A DNA stretch of 48,057 nucleotides from Afifellaceae bacterium (GTDB lineage: Bacteria; Pseudomonadota; Alphaproteobacteria; Rhizobiales; Afifellaceae). Position numbers and translations under genes: made by a program. The stretch covers positions 1 to 48,057 of the forward strand of contig JANQKG010000051.1 of the NCBI GenBank assembly GCA_028281235.1, in the 5' to 3' direction. The notes under the pieces were generated by a model. The model did no database searches. It was given only the letters and a program-made list of their open reading frames with translations, and was not told where the DNA came from. Positions 1-9,052 of the stretch are shown here, in pieces (the stretch's first letter is position 1; the number at the start of each line of letters is the position of its first letter).

Positions 1-419
1 TCATCGACAATGGCCGCGCGGAAAGCATCAAGCTGCGGCTTCTCGAATTTGTGCATGCCGGCGCCGAGGATCAGCCGGTCGGGCAGCATGCGGAAGAAGA
101 AGCCGGGCGACGCCCAGCTACGGCGGTCGCCGTGCCAGAACCACAGATCGAGGTGGTTTTTGTAGGGCGTCTTGTCCTTGGAGAAGCGGATGTCACGGTT
201 GATGCGAAAGAGCGAGCCATTGACCTTGGGCTCGAACGACACGCTCGGCGATATTTTTTGGAGTTTTGGGCCAATCGCCGCGACGAAGGCCTTGGCCGGC
301 TCAACGTAATGGGCGTCGTAATCGGCGCGATGCGCGTCGAACCAGGCCTTGTTGTTGTTCTTGGTGAGGCCACGCAGAAACGTGTTGGTCTTCTTCGAAA
401 AACCCCCAAAGTCCGGCAT
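1..419 (-). CDS. DUF2461 (TIGR02453-like) family protein, 3' end cut by window
   Basis: Reading the minus strand from the ATG at 419-417 gives an open frame of about 139 residues that runs off the left edge, so the C-terminus is missing. It begins MPDFGGFSKKTNTFLRGLTK and contains NGSLFRINRDIRFSKDKTPY and a W-H-G-D segment. These are the hallmarks I know for DUF2461 proteins, which are about 220-230 residues long and of unknown biochemical role. A strong Shine-Dalgarno AGGAGGA lies at 433-427, eight bases before the ATG, which fixes the start. It is transcribed in the same direction as the GT-C gene that ends at 618, with about 200 bases between them. No function can be stated. Confidence 0.85.
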   Translation of the reverse strand, partial: MPDFGGFSKKTNTFLRGLTKNNNKAWFDAHRADYDAHYVEPAKAFVAAIGPKLQKISPSVSFEPKVNGSLFRINRDIRFSKDKTPYKNHLDLWFWHGDRRSWASPGFFFRMLPDRLILGAGMHKFEKPQLDAFRAAIVD

Positions 420-617
420 CACGGCGTCCTCCTGATTGACCTCGGTGCTGACAATAGCCGCCGATCCCTTTGCGTTCCAACGCTCGTTCTGCGATGCGTC
501 GACTATGGGTATCAGCGCCACGGCTTCAGCGAAGGACGCATGAGATCGGCGGGATCCGACAATCCGTCGAAGGCTTTCTGATCGCACGCACCGGGTCGAC
601 GGCGCCGGAGTCAGGCT

Positions 618-2459
618 TCAGCTGCTGGGACCGGTATCGGCGCGGCCGATGTCGGCGCGCCCAATTTCGACACGCCAAGTGCGGATTGGTCCGGTCTCCT
701 GGATCGGCGACAGCCATTCCGGTGGGCGGTCCGCTCGGAGGCGCTCGATCAGGGCATCCTCCGTGCGCGATCCGAGGCGATCGAGGTCGGGGTCGCCGAG
801 GCACATGGCGACGTACCGGACGCCGCGCTCTTCAATGATCTGCAGCGCCGCTTCCGGTGTGCCGCCCAGCGCGAGGATGGCGGTGCGATTGCCGGCATTG
901 TTGCGATGATAAGGTGCGGCGAGGACGTCGTGCCCGGTTGTTGCCAGGATCATCGGGCCGAGGCGAGGGGGGGCGAGCACGAGGCCCGGCGGCACATTGG
1001 CGAATTCGGCCATGTCCGACGGATTTTTGCAGCTTGCGCGTTCGCTCGGAGCCTGTGGCGAAATGGCTGCAGCGAGCCCGTGCCATCCGAAAGGCAGCGC
1101 CGCCATGAACAGTAGGGCGGCGGCCGCCGTCGATGCCAATGCCGCGCGCACGCTCCGTTGGCCGGCTGCTGCTGCCCTGTCGATAAGGTAGAGCCAGCCG
1201 AAGAAACCGAACATGGCAGCCAGCGGTGCGCCACGCATCTGGTCGAGCGTGATGGCAAGCGCGACGGTCGCCATGGCGAAAAGCAGGACAAAACGCGGTT
1301 CCTTCCGTCCTTCGCGGATTGCGGCAAGTGCCAGGCCAAGCCAGCCGATGAGCGGAAGGGCGAGGAGGTAGAGGAATTGCGGCGGGTCGCGCTGGACGAG
1401 GAGGGGGAGCGGCTGCGCTTCGCCGACGCCCGCCAGCCAGAAGGCCCGAACGAGGGGGTCCATGTCAGCGTAGGGGCCAGTGAGCGCGGCGGGCCAGAGG
1501 GTGGCAAAGATTGCGCCGATGAACGTTCCCACAGCGCCGGCATAGATCGAACGTCGCAGCGGAGTTCCAGGCGAGGCAAACAGCGCAAGCGCGACGAGAA
1601 GCCCGCCGCCGCCGATTGCGAGCCACAGCCATGGCAGCGAAAGGGAGTCGGCCGTCGCCAGGAACCAGCGTTGCGGCGGCACGGAGGCGAGAAAGACACT
1701 GAGCGTTGCGATCGCGAGAGACGCGCCATAGGTGGCGACAGGGCCGCGGCGGGCTTCGCCGCCGGCGATCCACGCAATTGCAAAAGCGGCTGAGATCACG
1801 CCGACCAGCGGCACGGTCGCAAGGCCGATCGCCAGCGATAGCGAGCAGCACACACCCGCCGCAATCGCCGCACCACGGGAGCCGCTGAAGATTGCGCGCG
1901 CCGTCAGCGCGGCGGATGTCAGCATAAGCAGCATCTGCACGCCGTGGTGATCGATCCGCCCCGGCACGAACTGGAACAGGAGCGCGGGGTTGAGCGCCAA
2001 TATGGCGGCGCCGGCAACAAGCGCGACGGGTCGGACCAGGCGCTCGGCGATGGCCAGCAGCGAAGCGACGAAGCCTGCGAGAAGAAGGCTCGGCCACAGC
2101 ACCGTGGCAATGCGCTCCGCCGTCGTTGGATCGACGACGACACGTAGAAGCAGGATCAGGCCGGCAATCGGCAGCTCGATGAAGCGAGACCAGTGGGAGA
2201 CGGGGTTTTGGGGCGGGTTAAGGCGATATTGCGTGACGTCGGTCCATCCCTGTCCGCTCATCCACTCGCGGAGCTGGACGAGACGCATGATGTCGTCGCC
2301 GTCGAAGAGGATGCCCTGGCGGATCGTCGCGACGGCGATCGGGTGGACCTGTAGCGCGATCAGCGCAAGCGCCAGCAGCCAGGCGAGAAGAAGCACGCCG
2401 CGGTCGCTCTTGCGGGCGACGTCGGGGATTTCAGGCAGAGTTGAGCCGGCGCTTGTCAC
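618..2459 (-). CDS. polytopic membrane protein, STT3/GT-C-like glycosyltransferase
   Basis: This 613-residue protein has roughly a dozen hydrophobic helices after a short N-terminal tail, followed by a soluble C-terminal domain from about residue 460. The first periplasmic loop carries FDGDD (residues 52-56) with a nearby HWSRF. A second loop carries GRIDHHG (about 167-173). Acidic residues in loop 1 and a DHH-like motif later are how STT3/PglB-type GT-C enzymes look, so a lipid-linked sugar transferase is the best guess; the acceptor is unknown. The start is GTG with no clear ribosome site. The extreme C-terminus has a short tandem repeat (IGRAD, IGRAD). It is divergent from another GT-C gene at 2608, so the two may act in one envelope glycosylation pathway. 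Alternative: a membrane protein of unknown role. Confidence 0.75.
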   Translation of the reverse strand: MTSAGSTLPEIPDVARKSDRGVLLLAWLLALALIALQVHPIAVATIRQGILFDGDDIMRLVQLREWMSGQGWTDVTQYRLNPPQNPVSHWSRFIELPIAGLILLLRVVVDPTTAERIATVLWPSLLLAGFVASLLAIAERLVRPVALVAGAAILALNPALLFQFVPGRIDHHGVQMLLMLTSAALTARAIFSGSRGAAIAAGVCCSLSLAIGLATVPLVGVISAAFAIAWIAGGEARRGPVATYGASLAIATLSVFLASVPPQRWFLATADSLSLPWLWLAIGGGGLLVALALFASPGTPLRRSIYAGAVGTFIGAIFATLWPAALTGPYADMDPLVRAFWLAGVGEAQPLPLLVQRDPPQFLYLLALPLIGWLGLALAAIREGRKEPRFVLLFAMATVALAITLDQMRGAPLAAMFGFFGWLYLIDRAAAAGQRSVRAALASTAAAALLFMAALPFGWHGLAAAISPQAPSERASCKNPSDMAEFANVPPGLVLAPPRLGPMILATTGHDVLAAPYHRNNAGNRTAILALGGTPEAALQIIEERGVRYVAMCLGDPDLDRLGSRTEDALIERLRADRPPEWLSPIQETGPIRTWRVEIGRADIGRADTGPSS

Positions 2460-2607
2460 GCGGCTGTGCCTAGCCGTTAACGCCTAAGAAACTGCGAAGG
2501 AAAAGAGCCGCGCCGTATCGTTAACGCCGCGTCAACGCTTCGCCGCCACAACCGACCAGGGCTACCTCTTCTGCGCACGGGCGCCGCTGACGCGAGGTTG
2601 AAAGCAG

Positions 2608-4230
2608 ATGCTTGCGTCCGTTTTCGGCGATTCCAATAACGCAAGGCCGGCGGCGGTTTCAGGGGAACCGGCGCGTGCGGACGGGCGGGTCGACCCGCTC
2701 GGGCTGGCTCTTGCTATCGTCTTCTCCGGGCTCCTGGTCGTGCAGATCGCCAGCCACGACATGTGGCGCGACGAAGTCCACGCCTGGGGGCTGGTGTCGG
2801 CCAGCCCGACGCTTGCCGACCTCCATGCCAATTTGCGCTTCACCGGCCATCCGGGGCTTTGGTATCTGCTGCTTTGGCCGGCGACCTTTGTCACCGACTC
2901 GCTCTACACCATCCAAATCGTGCACGCGCTGGTCGGCGTGTCGCTCATCGCGATGATCAGCCTGGTCTCGCCGTTCACGCGGCTTGAGAAGCTCCTGCTG
3001 CTTGCCAGCTATTTCGTGCTCTACGAATACACTGTTGTTTCGCGGAGCTACGGGCTCGGCTTTTTGATCGCACTCGTCTACGCGCAGATGCGCGCGACCC
3101 GGCCGGACAGCGTCTATGCGAATGCGATCCTGCTCGGTCTTCTCGCCAACACCAATCTGTTCGCCTTCGTGCTGTCCGGTGCGTTCGCTCTGGAGTACCT
3201 CATCGCATTGGTATTCCGGCGGGGCAGGACGCTGTGGCCGGCATTGAAGGCCGTGCTCCTGCCGGCGCTGCTTTACGTGACGTTGGTGGCCGCGGCGGTG
3301 GCGACCATGTGGCCAAGCCCCGACATCTCTTGGCGGACCACCGGCGTGCCGCTCGCATATGCCGGCGACGTCAATCGTTTCCTGGAGATGATCGCCGGCT
3401 CCGTTGAGGCGCTCATCCCCGCACACGCTCTCTACCATTGGGATGACGATGCGGAGAGCACGCTGCACGCGCTTTCCATCGCGGCGCTGCCCGTCTTGGC
3501 GTTCGTGCTTTTTCTCATCTTCAAAGCGCACCGGCTGCTTCTGATCATCCCGGCGCTGACGTTTCTGGGGACGGTCGCGGTGGGTCAGCTCGTCTACGCC
3601 AATTCCATCCGCCATTGGGGCGTCAACTTCATTGCCTTTGTCGCTGCTTATTGGATCCGGCGCGTGTGGAGCCCGGTGCCCTCACACTTTGCGACAGGGC
3701 TTCTGGTGGTGAGCGCTGCGGCGGGTATCGCCGTCAGCGTACAGCAATGGTCGCGCACCTTCTCCGAAGGCCGCGCGACGGCGGCTTGGATTACGGCGAA
3801 CGGCTTGGCTGACGCCGCCTTGGTCGGCACGCCGGACACGCTCGTTGCCGTAGTGGCGCAATATCTCAACAAGCCGATCTACTTTCTGGATTGCAGCTGC
3901 ACCGACACGTATCTTCATTATCACAAACGACGTGACGCTTTCGACGAGAGCCAGATTGCAGAACGTCTGGCGCGCGCAAGCGAAGAGCTCTCCGGGCGAC
4001 GGATCGTGTTCCTGATCAACGATCCGCTGAGCGACGATGAGCGGGCGTCGCTCGGCGAGCGCGGCGTTGCCGTTGAGTTGCTCGCGACGTTCGACAAGGC
4101 GTCAACGGATGAGAATTTCTACGTCTATGATTTGAGGGCGGCAGCGCCGCTGGAGGCGGCGCGCGGCTGGGAGCTCAGGCCCGGCTCTGATCCGCAGGAA
4201 CCGTCGCGGCCGGCGAATCCAAGAGAGTAA
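2608..4230 (+). CDS. GT39/ArnT-like GT-C membrane glycosyltransferase
   Basis: This 540-residue protein has about ten membrane helices in residues 35-390 and a soluble periplasmic C-terminal part. After helix 1 comes DMWRDEVHAW with the D55-E56 pair, then HPGLWYLLLW at about 81-90. This arrangement is typical of the PMT/ArnT/GT39 superfamily, where the acidic pair is catalytic and the donor is a polyprenyl-phosphate sugar. Such enzymes move a sugar onto lipid A, protein or another glycan on the periplasmic side. The ATG follows a GAGG ribosome site. The last 56 bases overlap, tail to tail, the end of the flippase-like gene on the other strand. The DPM-like GT2 at 6898-7953 could make its donor; this is inferred from proximity. 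Confidence 0.8.
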   Translation: MLASVFGDSNNARPAAVSGEPARADGRVDPLGLALAIVFSGLLVVQIASHDMWRDEVHAWGLVSASPTLADLHANLRFTGHPGLWYLLLWPATFVTDSLYTIQIVHALVGVSLIAMISLVSPFTRLEKLLLLASYFVLYEYTVVSRSYGLGFLIALVYAQMRATRPDSVYANAILLGLLANTNLFAFVLSGAFALEYLIALVFRRGRTLWPALKAVLLPALLYVTLVAAAVATMWPSPDISWRTTGVPLAYAGDVNRFLEMIAGSVEALIPAHALYHWDDDAESTLHALSIAALPVLAFVLFLIFKAHRLLLIIPALTFLGTVAVGQLVYANSIRHWGVNFIAFVAAYWIRRVWSPVPSHFATGLLVVSAAAGIAVSVQQWSRTFSEGRATAAWITANGLADAALVGTPDTLVAVVAQYLNKPIYFLDCSCTDTYLHYHKRRDAFDESQIAERLARASEELSGRRIVFLINDPLSDDERASLGERGVAVELLATFDKASTDENFYVYDLRAAAPLEAARGWELRPGSDPQEPSRPANPRE

Positions 4231-5197
4231 GCAGACCGCCCGGCAGTCCGACGATCAGCATGATCAGCCCGAACTGAATGGAGATGGTCAGCGCGGTCGC
4301 GGCCGGCACGCCGATCAGCCCGAGCGCCGTCACCATCGCGCCCTCCCGCACACCCCAGCCGGCGACTGAGATGGGGATGGTCGTCACCAGCGTCACCATG
4401 GGCGCCAGAAGCACAAAGGCCGCCAGCGGCGCATCGACGCCATGCCCCTTCGCCAGCAGCCACAAGGACGTGCCGACGCCGACATGGATGACGATTGACA
4501 GGCCGAGCGCGCGGACAAGGCACACCGGGTCTAAGAAGAGCCGGCGCGCGGCGAGCGGCGTTGCGCGCAGGACCTCCACGATCCGCAGCTGCAGCAGCCT
4601 CTGCGGCAGGGGAATCCGATCCGCCCAAAGGAAGAGCATGAGCGCGGTGCCGGCGGCGGCGATTGTCGCGAGGAGAGACAGGCGAAGCGGGCCCGGCGGC
4701 ACGATGTGAAGCAGCATGCCGGAGCCGACGGCCAGGATGATCGGAATGGCGATCAGCGCGACCACACGGTCGAGCGCGATGGAGGAGAGCGCCGTGGAGA
4801 CGGGCATGAAGCGCGCCGCCTTCCAGAGGCGAACGGCGTCGCCACCGATCGCTGAGGGCAGAACCTGATTGAAGAACTGTCCGATATAGACGTTCTTGAT
4901 GGCGCCGAGCACCGGAATGCGCGTACCCAAGGTCGCTGCGATCGCGCGCCAGCGCTCCGCCTGCACGACCGGCAGCGTCGATTGCATGAGCCATGCGGCG
5001 AACACCGCCCACCAGGCGCCGCTGAGAAGCTGCAGAGGCTCGGAACCCTCTACGTGCGTGATGATCCAATAGAGCAGCCCGATGGAGATCAGGACCTTCG
5101 CAAGCGTGCGCCAACCGGGAACACCGATAAGCCGCTGCGGCGGCGCCACCGGTTCAGCGCGCGCCAGCACGGCATCTCCCGAGGCGTCGAGGCTCAT
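4175..5197 (-). CDS. lysylphosphatidylglycerol synthase TM-type (flippase-like) membrane protein
   Basis: This 340-residue protein has about eight membrane helices. It carries GQFFNQVLPSAIGGDAVRLW at about residues 106-125, a signature of the LPG_synthase_TM/UPF0104 family, and WGVREGAM near residue 285. Family members occur as the flippase half of MprF or as stand-alone proteins, often beside glycosyltransferases, where a lipid-flipping role is suspected. The ATG overlaps the stop of the upstream GT2-methyltransferase gene by four bases (ATGA type), so the two are translationally coupled. This supports a shared pathway handling a lipid-linked product. There is no aminoacyl-transferase domain, so it is not a full MprF. 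Confidence 0.88.
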   Translation of the reverse strand: MSLDASGDAVLARAEPVAPPQRLIGVPGWRTLAKVLISIGLLYWIITHVEGSEPLQLLSGAWWAVFAAWLMQSTLPVVQAERWRAIAATLGTRIPVLGAIKNVYIGQFFNQVLPSAIGGDAVRLWKAARFMPVSTALSSIALDRVVALIAIPIILAVGSGMLLHIVPPGPLRLSLLATIAAAGTALMLFLWADRIPLPQRLLQLRIVEVLRATPLAARRLFLDPVCLVRALGLSIVIHVGVGTSLWLLAKGHGVDAPLAAFVLLAPMVTLVTTIPISVAGWGVREGAMVTALGLIGVPAATALTISIQFGLIMLIVGLPGGLLTLLDSPAATVPADQSRA

Positions 5198-6768
5198 TGC
5201 GCGGCGGCCCGGAGCGCGGACTGCTCCTCAGCATTCTGCAGCAGGCATTCCAGCGAGGGCAGCGGCTGGGCGACCACGAAGATCTGATAGGAGAAGAGCC
5301 CGCGCGAGAGCGCAATCAGCGCCTTGTTGATGCGCACCAGCGTCTTGCTCAAAGGCGAGTTGCCCATGGCCAGTGGGAAAGGGCCCGGTACGCCTTTCAC
5401 AGCGACGATGCGGAAGCCGCTCTGCTCCAGAAGCCGGCGGAGCGACGTGAACGTGAAGAGCCGCGTATGCGTCATGTCGAGGATGCCGCGCTTGCCGTAA
5501 TTGAACTGGCCGAGAAGCAGCATCAGCCGCGTGACGAAGAAGCCGATATTACCGGTGCTCAGAACGAGCTTGGTGTCGGGATGCGTGCTGATCGCCTCCT
5601 GCAGACGCATCATGAAGCGCTCAGGCGATGCCAGATGCTCCACCACATCGAGCATGAGGATGTGGTCGAAGCGTTCGGTGGAGAGCTTCGGCAGTCCGTC
5701 GTTGAGGTCATGCTGATGGAAGTCGTCGAGCGCGATGCCGGGCGGCAGCGGGAAGGCGTCGACGCCGACCACGTTGCAGTCCTTCTCCTGCTTGAGAAGG
5801 GCGCCCATATAGCCGCCGGCGCAGCCGAGATCGAGCACATTGGCGCGCGCGGGGATCAGGTCGCGCGCATAAGCGTGCGGGCTGTCGTAATCGTCCTTGA
5901 GCGTGTACTGGTCGTTCAGATTGTCGGACTTTGCGATATCGAAGCGCCGGTCGTAGAGCAGCCCGAGGTCCTGCGCGCGGGCCTTGAGCACGGACCGGAC
6001 GACGTTCCAGGCGTATTTCATCCCGTTCACGTGGCAGATCTCGTCGCCGTAATAGGTCGGGATCGGCCGCTCCATGATGCGCTGTCCGGCCAGCACGAAC
6101 TGGATGATGATTTCTGTGTCGAAGTGGAAATCGTTGGTGTTCTGCGCAAACGGCACGCGAGCGAGCGCCTTGGTGGCGTAGACGCGATAGCCGGAATGGA
6201 ATTCCGTCAGCGACGTGCGCAGCGCCCGGTTCTCAAACCAGCTCAGGATGCGGTTGCCGACGAACTTGTAGAGCGGCATGCCGCCTTTACGCGCCGCACC
6301 GCGCTCCATCATGCGTGAGCCGAAGCAGGCCTCCGCCTCGCCATTCTTCAGCGGACGCAGGAGGTCGGGCAGGCTTTCGGGCGCATATTGGCCGTCGCCG
6401 TGCACCAGCGCGACGAAATCGAAGCCGTTCCGGATGGCGTAGAAATAGCCGATCTTCTGATTGCCGCCGTAGCCCTGGTTCACCGGATTGAAGAGCACGG
6501 TGAGGGGGAAGGGATAGGTGCCGTCGTTCCGCACCTCGTGGCCGCACTCAAACGTCCTGTCGGTGGAGGCGTCGTCGATGACGAGCACCTCAACATCGTA
6601 TTCCTCGGTGACGGTGTGCGGCACGCGGTCGAGCACCGCCTTGATCGTCTTCTCAGCATTGTAGGCGACGATGAAGATCAGGAGCCGCGGCTTCCGTGCG
6701 CCGGCGCCGCTGAGCACCGGCATGGCCGCCGGTCGGACGTCGGCAGTGCGGAAGCGAAGAACGGACAT
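5194..6768 (-). CDS. bifunctional GT2 glycosyltransferase / class I SAM methyltransferase
   Basis: This 524-residue two-domain protein has an N-terminal GT2 domain (about 27-245) with IFIVAYNAEKTI, the UDP-sugar segment VLVIDDASTD (61-70) and HGDGQYAPE (123-131) as the metal/nucleotide motif. The C-terminal half is a class I methyltransferase with glycine-rich motif I, VLDLGCAGGYMG (311-322), then the acidic VVGVD strand and LMLDVVEHLASPERF (371-385), typical of Methyltransf_23. GT2 domains of this kind usually make polyprenyl-phosphate sugars or transfer to lipid carriers. The methyltransferase may cap or modify the same glycan. It is the upstream partner of the flippase-like gene (4-base overlap). 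No transmembrane helix is evident, so it is cytoplasmic or peripheral. Confidence 0.87.
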   Translation of the reverse strand: MSVLRFRTADVRPAAMPVLSGAGARKPRLLIFIVAYNAEKTIKAVLDRVPHTVTEEYDVEVLVIDDASTDRTFECGHEVRNDGTYPFPLTVLFNPVNQGYGGNQKIGYFYAIRNGFDFVALVHGDGQYAPESLPDLLRPLKNGEAEACFGSRMMERGAARKGGMPLYKFVGNRILSWFENRALRTSLTEFHSGYRVYATKALARVPFAQNTNDFHFDTEIIIQFVLAGQRIMERPIPTYYGDEICHVNGMKYAWNVVRSVLKARAQDLGLLYDRRFDIAKSDNLNDQYTLKDDYDSPHAYARDLIPARANVLDLGCAGGYMGALLKQEKDCNVVGVDAFPLPPGIALDDFHQHDLNDGLPKLSTERFDHILMLDVVEHLASPERFMMRLQEAISTHPDTKLVLSTGNIGFFVTRLMLLLGQFNYGKRGILDMTHTRLFTFTSLRRLLEQSGFRIVAVKGVPGPFPLAMGNSPLSKTLVRINKALIALSRGLFSYQIFVVAQPLPSLECLLQNAEEQSALRAAAQ

Positions 6769-6897
6769 GGCGACTTGCGTTTCGGCGTTGCGCCGAGCTC
6801 CTCTCAGTCACGCCGAACTAGGCGAAAAAACCCTCACAAAATCTAACGAACCGCAGTTAACGCCAGCTTGCGGCGGCCGCGTAACCTCATGTGATTC

Positions 6898-7953
6898 CTA
6901 GGTTTTGGCCAGTCCCGGCTCGGCAAGAGGCGGCGAAGCGAGCGCGTCTGCCACTGCCTCGCCAGGGCGTTCAATGGGCTGCCGCGCAGCAAGCGCAAAG
7001 CGTGGCCCCGCCTGCAGCGGCGGCAAATTGAGGAAGAGGATGCGCTTCTGCTCCACGCGCGAGCGGCTGAGGCTGTCGAGCACGAGCCCGCTGCCGGCCA
7101 TCAGGAAGCCGATGACGAACATGCCGGTGGAGACAACGGCCGTGGGAAGGCGCGGCACCAATCCGGTCTCCAGCCAGGTCGTGATGACGGGAAGCATGAG
7201 GATCAGCCCCAGCACCCAAAAGACCATGGCAAAGAGCGAGTAGAAGACGAAGGGCCGCGTCTCCTTCAAGAGAATCGCGAACATGCGCAGGATGCGAAAG
7301 CCGTCGCGGAAGGTTCTGAGCTTGCTTGAGGAGCCCTCCTGGCGCTTGCCGTAGGCGAGCTCGATCTCCGACACCGGGATCATGAGTTGGCTGGCGTGGA
7401 CGGACATCTCCGTCTCAATTTCGAAGCCGGAGGAAATGGCCGGGAAGCTCTTCACAAAGCGGCGCGTGAATGCCCGATAGCCGGAGAAGATATCGCTGAA
7501 ATCACCGCCAAACAGCCATTTGTAGAGCAGGTTGAAGGCGCGGTTGCCGAAGGCGTGGCCGGCGCGGCCGGCGTCAAGATGGATATGGCGGCGTGTGCCG
7601 ACCACCATGTCGGTGCGCTCCGTGATCAGCGTGTTGACCAGCGAGGGGGCGTCGGCCGGGTCATAGGTGCCGTCGCCATCGGCCATGACGTAGATGTCGG
7701 CGTCGATATCGGCGAACATGCGCCGCACGACGTTGCCTTTGCCCTGGTTGGCTTCACGAAAGACATGGGCTCCGGCGCGCATAGCGGCGCGTGCGGTATC
7801 GTCGGTCGAGTTGTTGTCGAAGACGAAGATTTCCGCATCGGGCAGCACTTCGGCGAACCGGCGCACCACCGGCCCGATCGTGAGCGCTTCATTGTAGCAG
7901 GGCAGGATCACGGCGACCCGGAAGCTGCCCTCTTCAGTGGCGAACGTCATCAT
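6898..7953 (-). CDS. DPM-like GT2 glycosyltransferase with C-terminal membrane helices
   Basis: I place the start at the MMTF pair (7953), giving 351 residues. A longer frame to 8067 would run into the EamA gene and adds nothing recognisable. The GT2 domain has VAVILPCYNEALTIGPVV, IFVFDNNSTDDT and VMADGDGTYDP (the DxD-type motif), then FSGYRAFTRRFVKSFP, as in dolichyl-phosphate mannose synthase-like enzymes. Two hydrophobic helices follow (FVFYSLFAMVFWVLGLILML and a VVSTGMFVIGFLMAG stretch), as in polyprenyl-phosphate glycosyltransferases of the ArnC/GtrB type. Expected role: transfer of a sugar to undecaprenyl phosphate on the cytoplasmic face, supplying donor to the nearby GT-C enzymes (inference). 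Confidence 0.87.
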   Translation of the reverse strand: MMTFATEEGSFRVAVILPCYNEALTIGPVVRRFAEVLPDAEIFVFDNNSTDDTARAAMRAGAHVFREANQGKGNVVRRMFADIDADIYVMADGDGTYDPADAPSLVNTLITERTDMVVGTRRHIHLDAGRAGHAFGNRAFNLLYKWLFGGDFSDIFSGYRAFTRRFVKSFPAISSGFEIETEMSVHASQLMIPVSEIELAYGKRQEGSSSKLRTFRDGFRILRMFAILLKETRPFVFYSLFAMVFWVLGLILMLPVITTWLETGLVPRLPTAVVSTGMFVIGFLMAGSGLVLDSLSRSRVEQKRILFLNLPPLQAGPRFALAARQPIERPGEAVADALASPPLAEPGLAKT

Positions 7954-8020
7954 GAGGCCTAAGGGATCGCGACAGGTTCCTGTCGCATGGTACGGGTTAA
8001 CGCCCGGTAAGGATCGGGTT

Positions 8021-8974
8021 CTAAACGGCGCGGCGGCGCTTGAAGAGCCGCCCGTCGATCGCCGCAAGCCCCAGGCCGATCAATGCCATCCCGGCGGCGT
8101 GCACCCATCCGAGCCGTTCGCCGAGCGCCAGCGCGCCGAGCAGGATGGCGGAGACCGGAATGAGGAACGTAACCAGGAGCAGGTTGGTGGCGCCGGCGCG
8201 CCTGAGAATTTGGAAGTAGAGAATATAGGCCAGCGCCGTGGACAGAACGGCGAGCCCGACGATCGCCGACCAGATCGGCACGGTTGGCATCGGCAGGTCC
8301 CAGGGGCGGTCGATCAGGATCGCGACGGGGGCGAGCATGATCGTCGACGCCGTCACCTGGCCGGCGGCAGTGAAGAGCGGGTCGACGCCAAGCCGCTTGA
8401 AGCGTCGGCCGTAAACACCTGCGAATGCGTATGAAAGCGCTGCGCCGAGAATGGCGATCTGGGCCCATACATTGCCGGTCAGGCCGGACAGGGCGTCGAC
8501 GCCGATCATGACGATGACGCCAACGAAACCAACCGTCACGCCGATCAACTTCAACGCATTCATGCGCTCGTCGCTGAGAAGCAGACCGGCGACGATGACT
8601 GTGAAGAGCGGCGTGGTGGCGTTCAGGATGGAGGCAAGGCCTGAGGCGATGGTCTGCTGTCCCCAGACGATAAGCCCGAAAGGCACCACGTTGTTGAGCA
8701 GTCCCATGCCGAAGAACGCCGCCCAGACTTCACCGTTCATGGGAGCTGGCCGGCGCAGGACGAGAATGATCGCCCAAAGCGTCAGCGCCGCCAGGCCGAC
8801 CCGCAGAACCACGATGGACAAAGTGGGAAGTGCCGTGACCGCAACGCCGACAAAGAAGAACGAGCCGCCCCACAGAACCGAAAGCGTCAGGAGCATCACC
8901 CATTCAGTGACGCCCATGGAGGGATTGATCGCGGATTGCGGTTCGGCAGTTGCGGCGCGTTCGGGGGGCGGCAT
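8021..8974 (-). CDS. EamA/DMT superfamily transporter
   Basis: This 317-residue protein has ten predicted membrane helices arranged as two five-helix EamA repeats. Typical signatures are WVMLLTLSVLWGGSFFFVGV at the start of repeat 1, ASILNATTPLFTVIVAGLLL closing repeat 1, and ALAYILYFQILRRAGATNLL in repeat 2. Family members export amino acids, nucleobases or other metabolites; the substrate cannot be told from sequence. Its stop is 67 bases upstream of the DPM-like GT2 start on the same strand, so co-transcription is possible but a functional link is not evident. ATG start at 8974; a second Met (MGVTEW, residue 20) is possible. Confidence 0.92.
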   Translation of the reverse strand: MPPPERAATAEPQSAINPSMGVTEWVMLLTLSVLWGGSFFFVGVAVTALPTLSIVVLRVGLAALTLWAIILVLRRPAPMNGEVWAAFFGMGLLNNVVPFGLIVWGQQTIASGLASILNATTPLFTVIVAGLLLSDERMNALKLIGVTVGFVGVIVMIGVDALSGLTGNVWAQIAILGAALSYAFAGVYGRRFKRLGVDPLFTAAGQVTASTIMLAPVAILIDRPWDLPMPTVPIWSAIVGLAVLSTALAYILYFQILRRAGATNLLLVTFLIPVSAILLGALALGERLGWVHAAGMALIGLGLAAIDGRLFKRRRAV

Positions 8975-9052
8975 GGCGTCTCAGCTGGTGTCCCGCGCGT
9001 CATTGCACTGAGGACAGTGGGTCGCCACCCGTTTCTTGGCGGCGGCTGCGCT

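Noticed and set aside
2470-2530. GTTAACG motifs as CtrA binding sites
   Set aside because: Similar TTAAC words occur at 2477, 2519, 6855 and 7997, but I could not find a proper TTAA-N7-TTAA pair at a promoter position.
2659-3615. Minus-strand frame of 318 codons opposite the ArnT-like gene
   Set aside because: Charged, repetitive composition typical of the reverse of a membrane protein; no recognisable domain.
6898-8067. Longer version of the DPM-like GT2 starting at 8067
   Set aside because: It would overlap the EamA gene by 47 bases and adds 38 residues unlike any GT2. The MMTF start at 7953 places the first strand at the usual distance.
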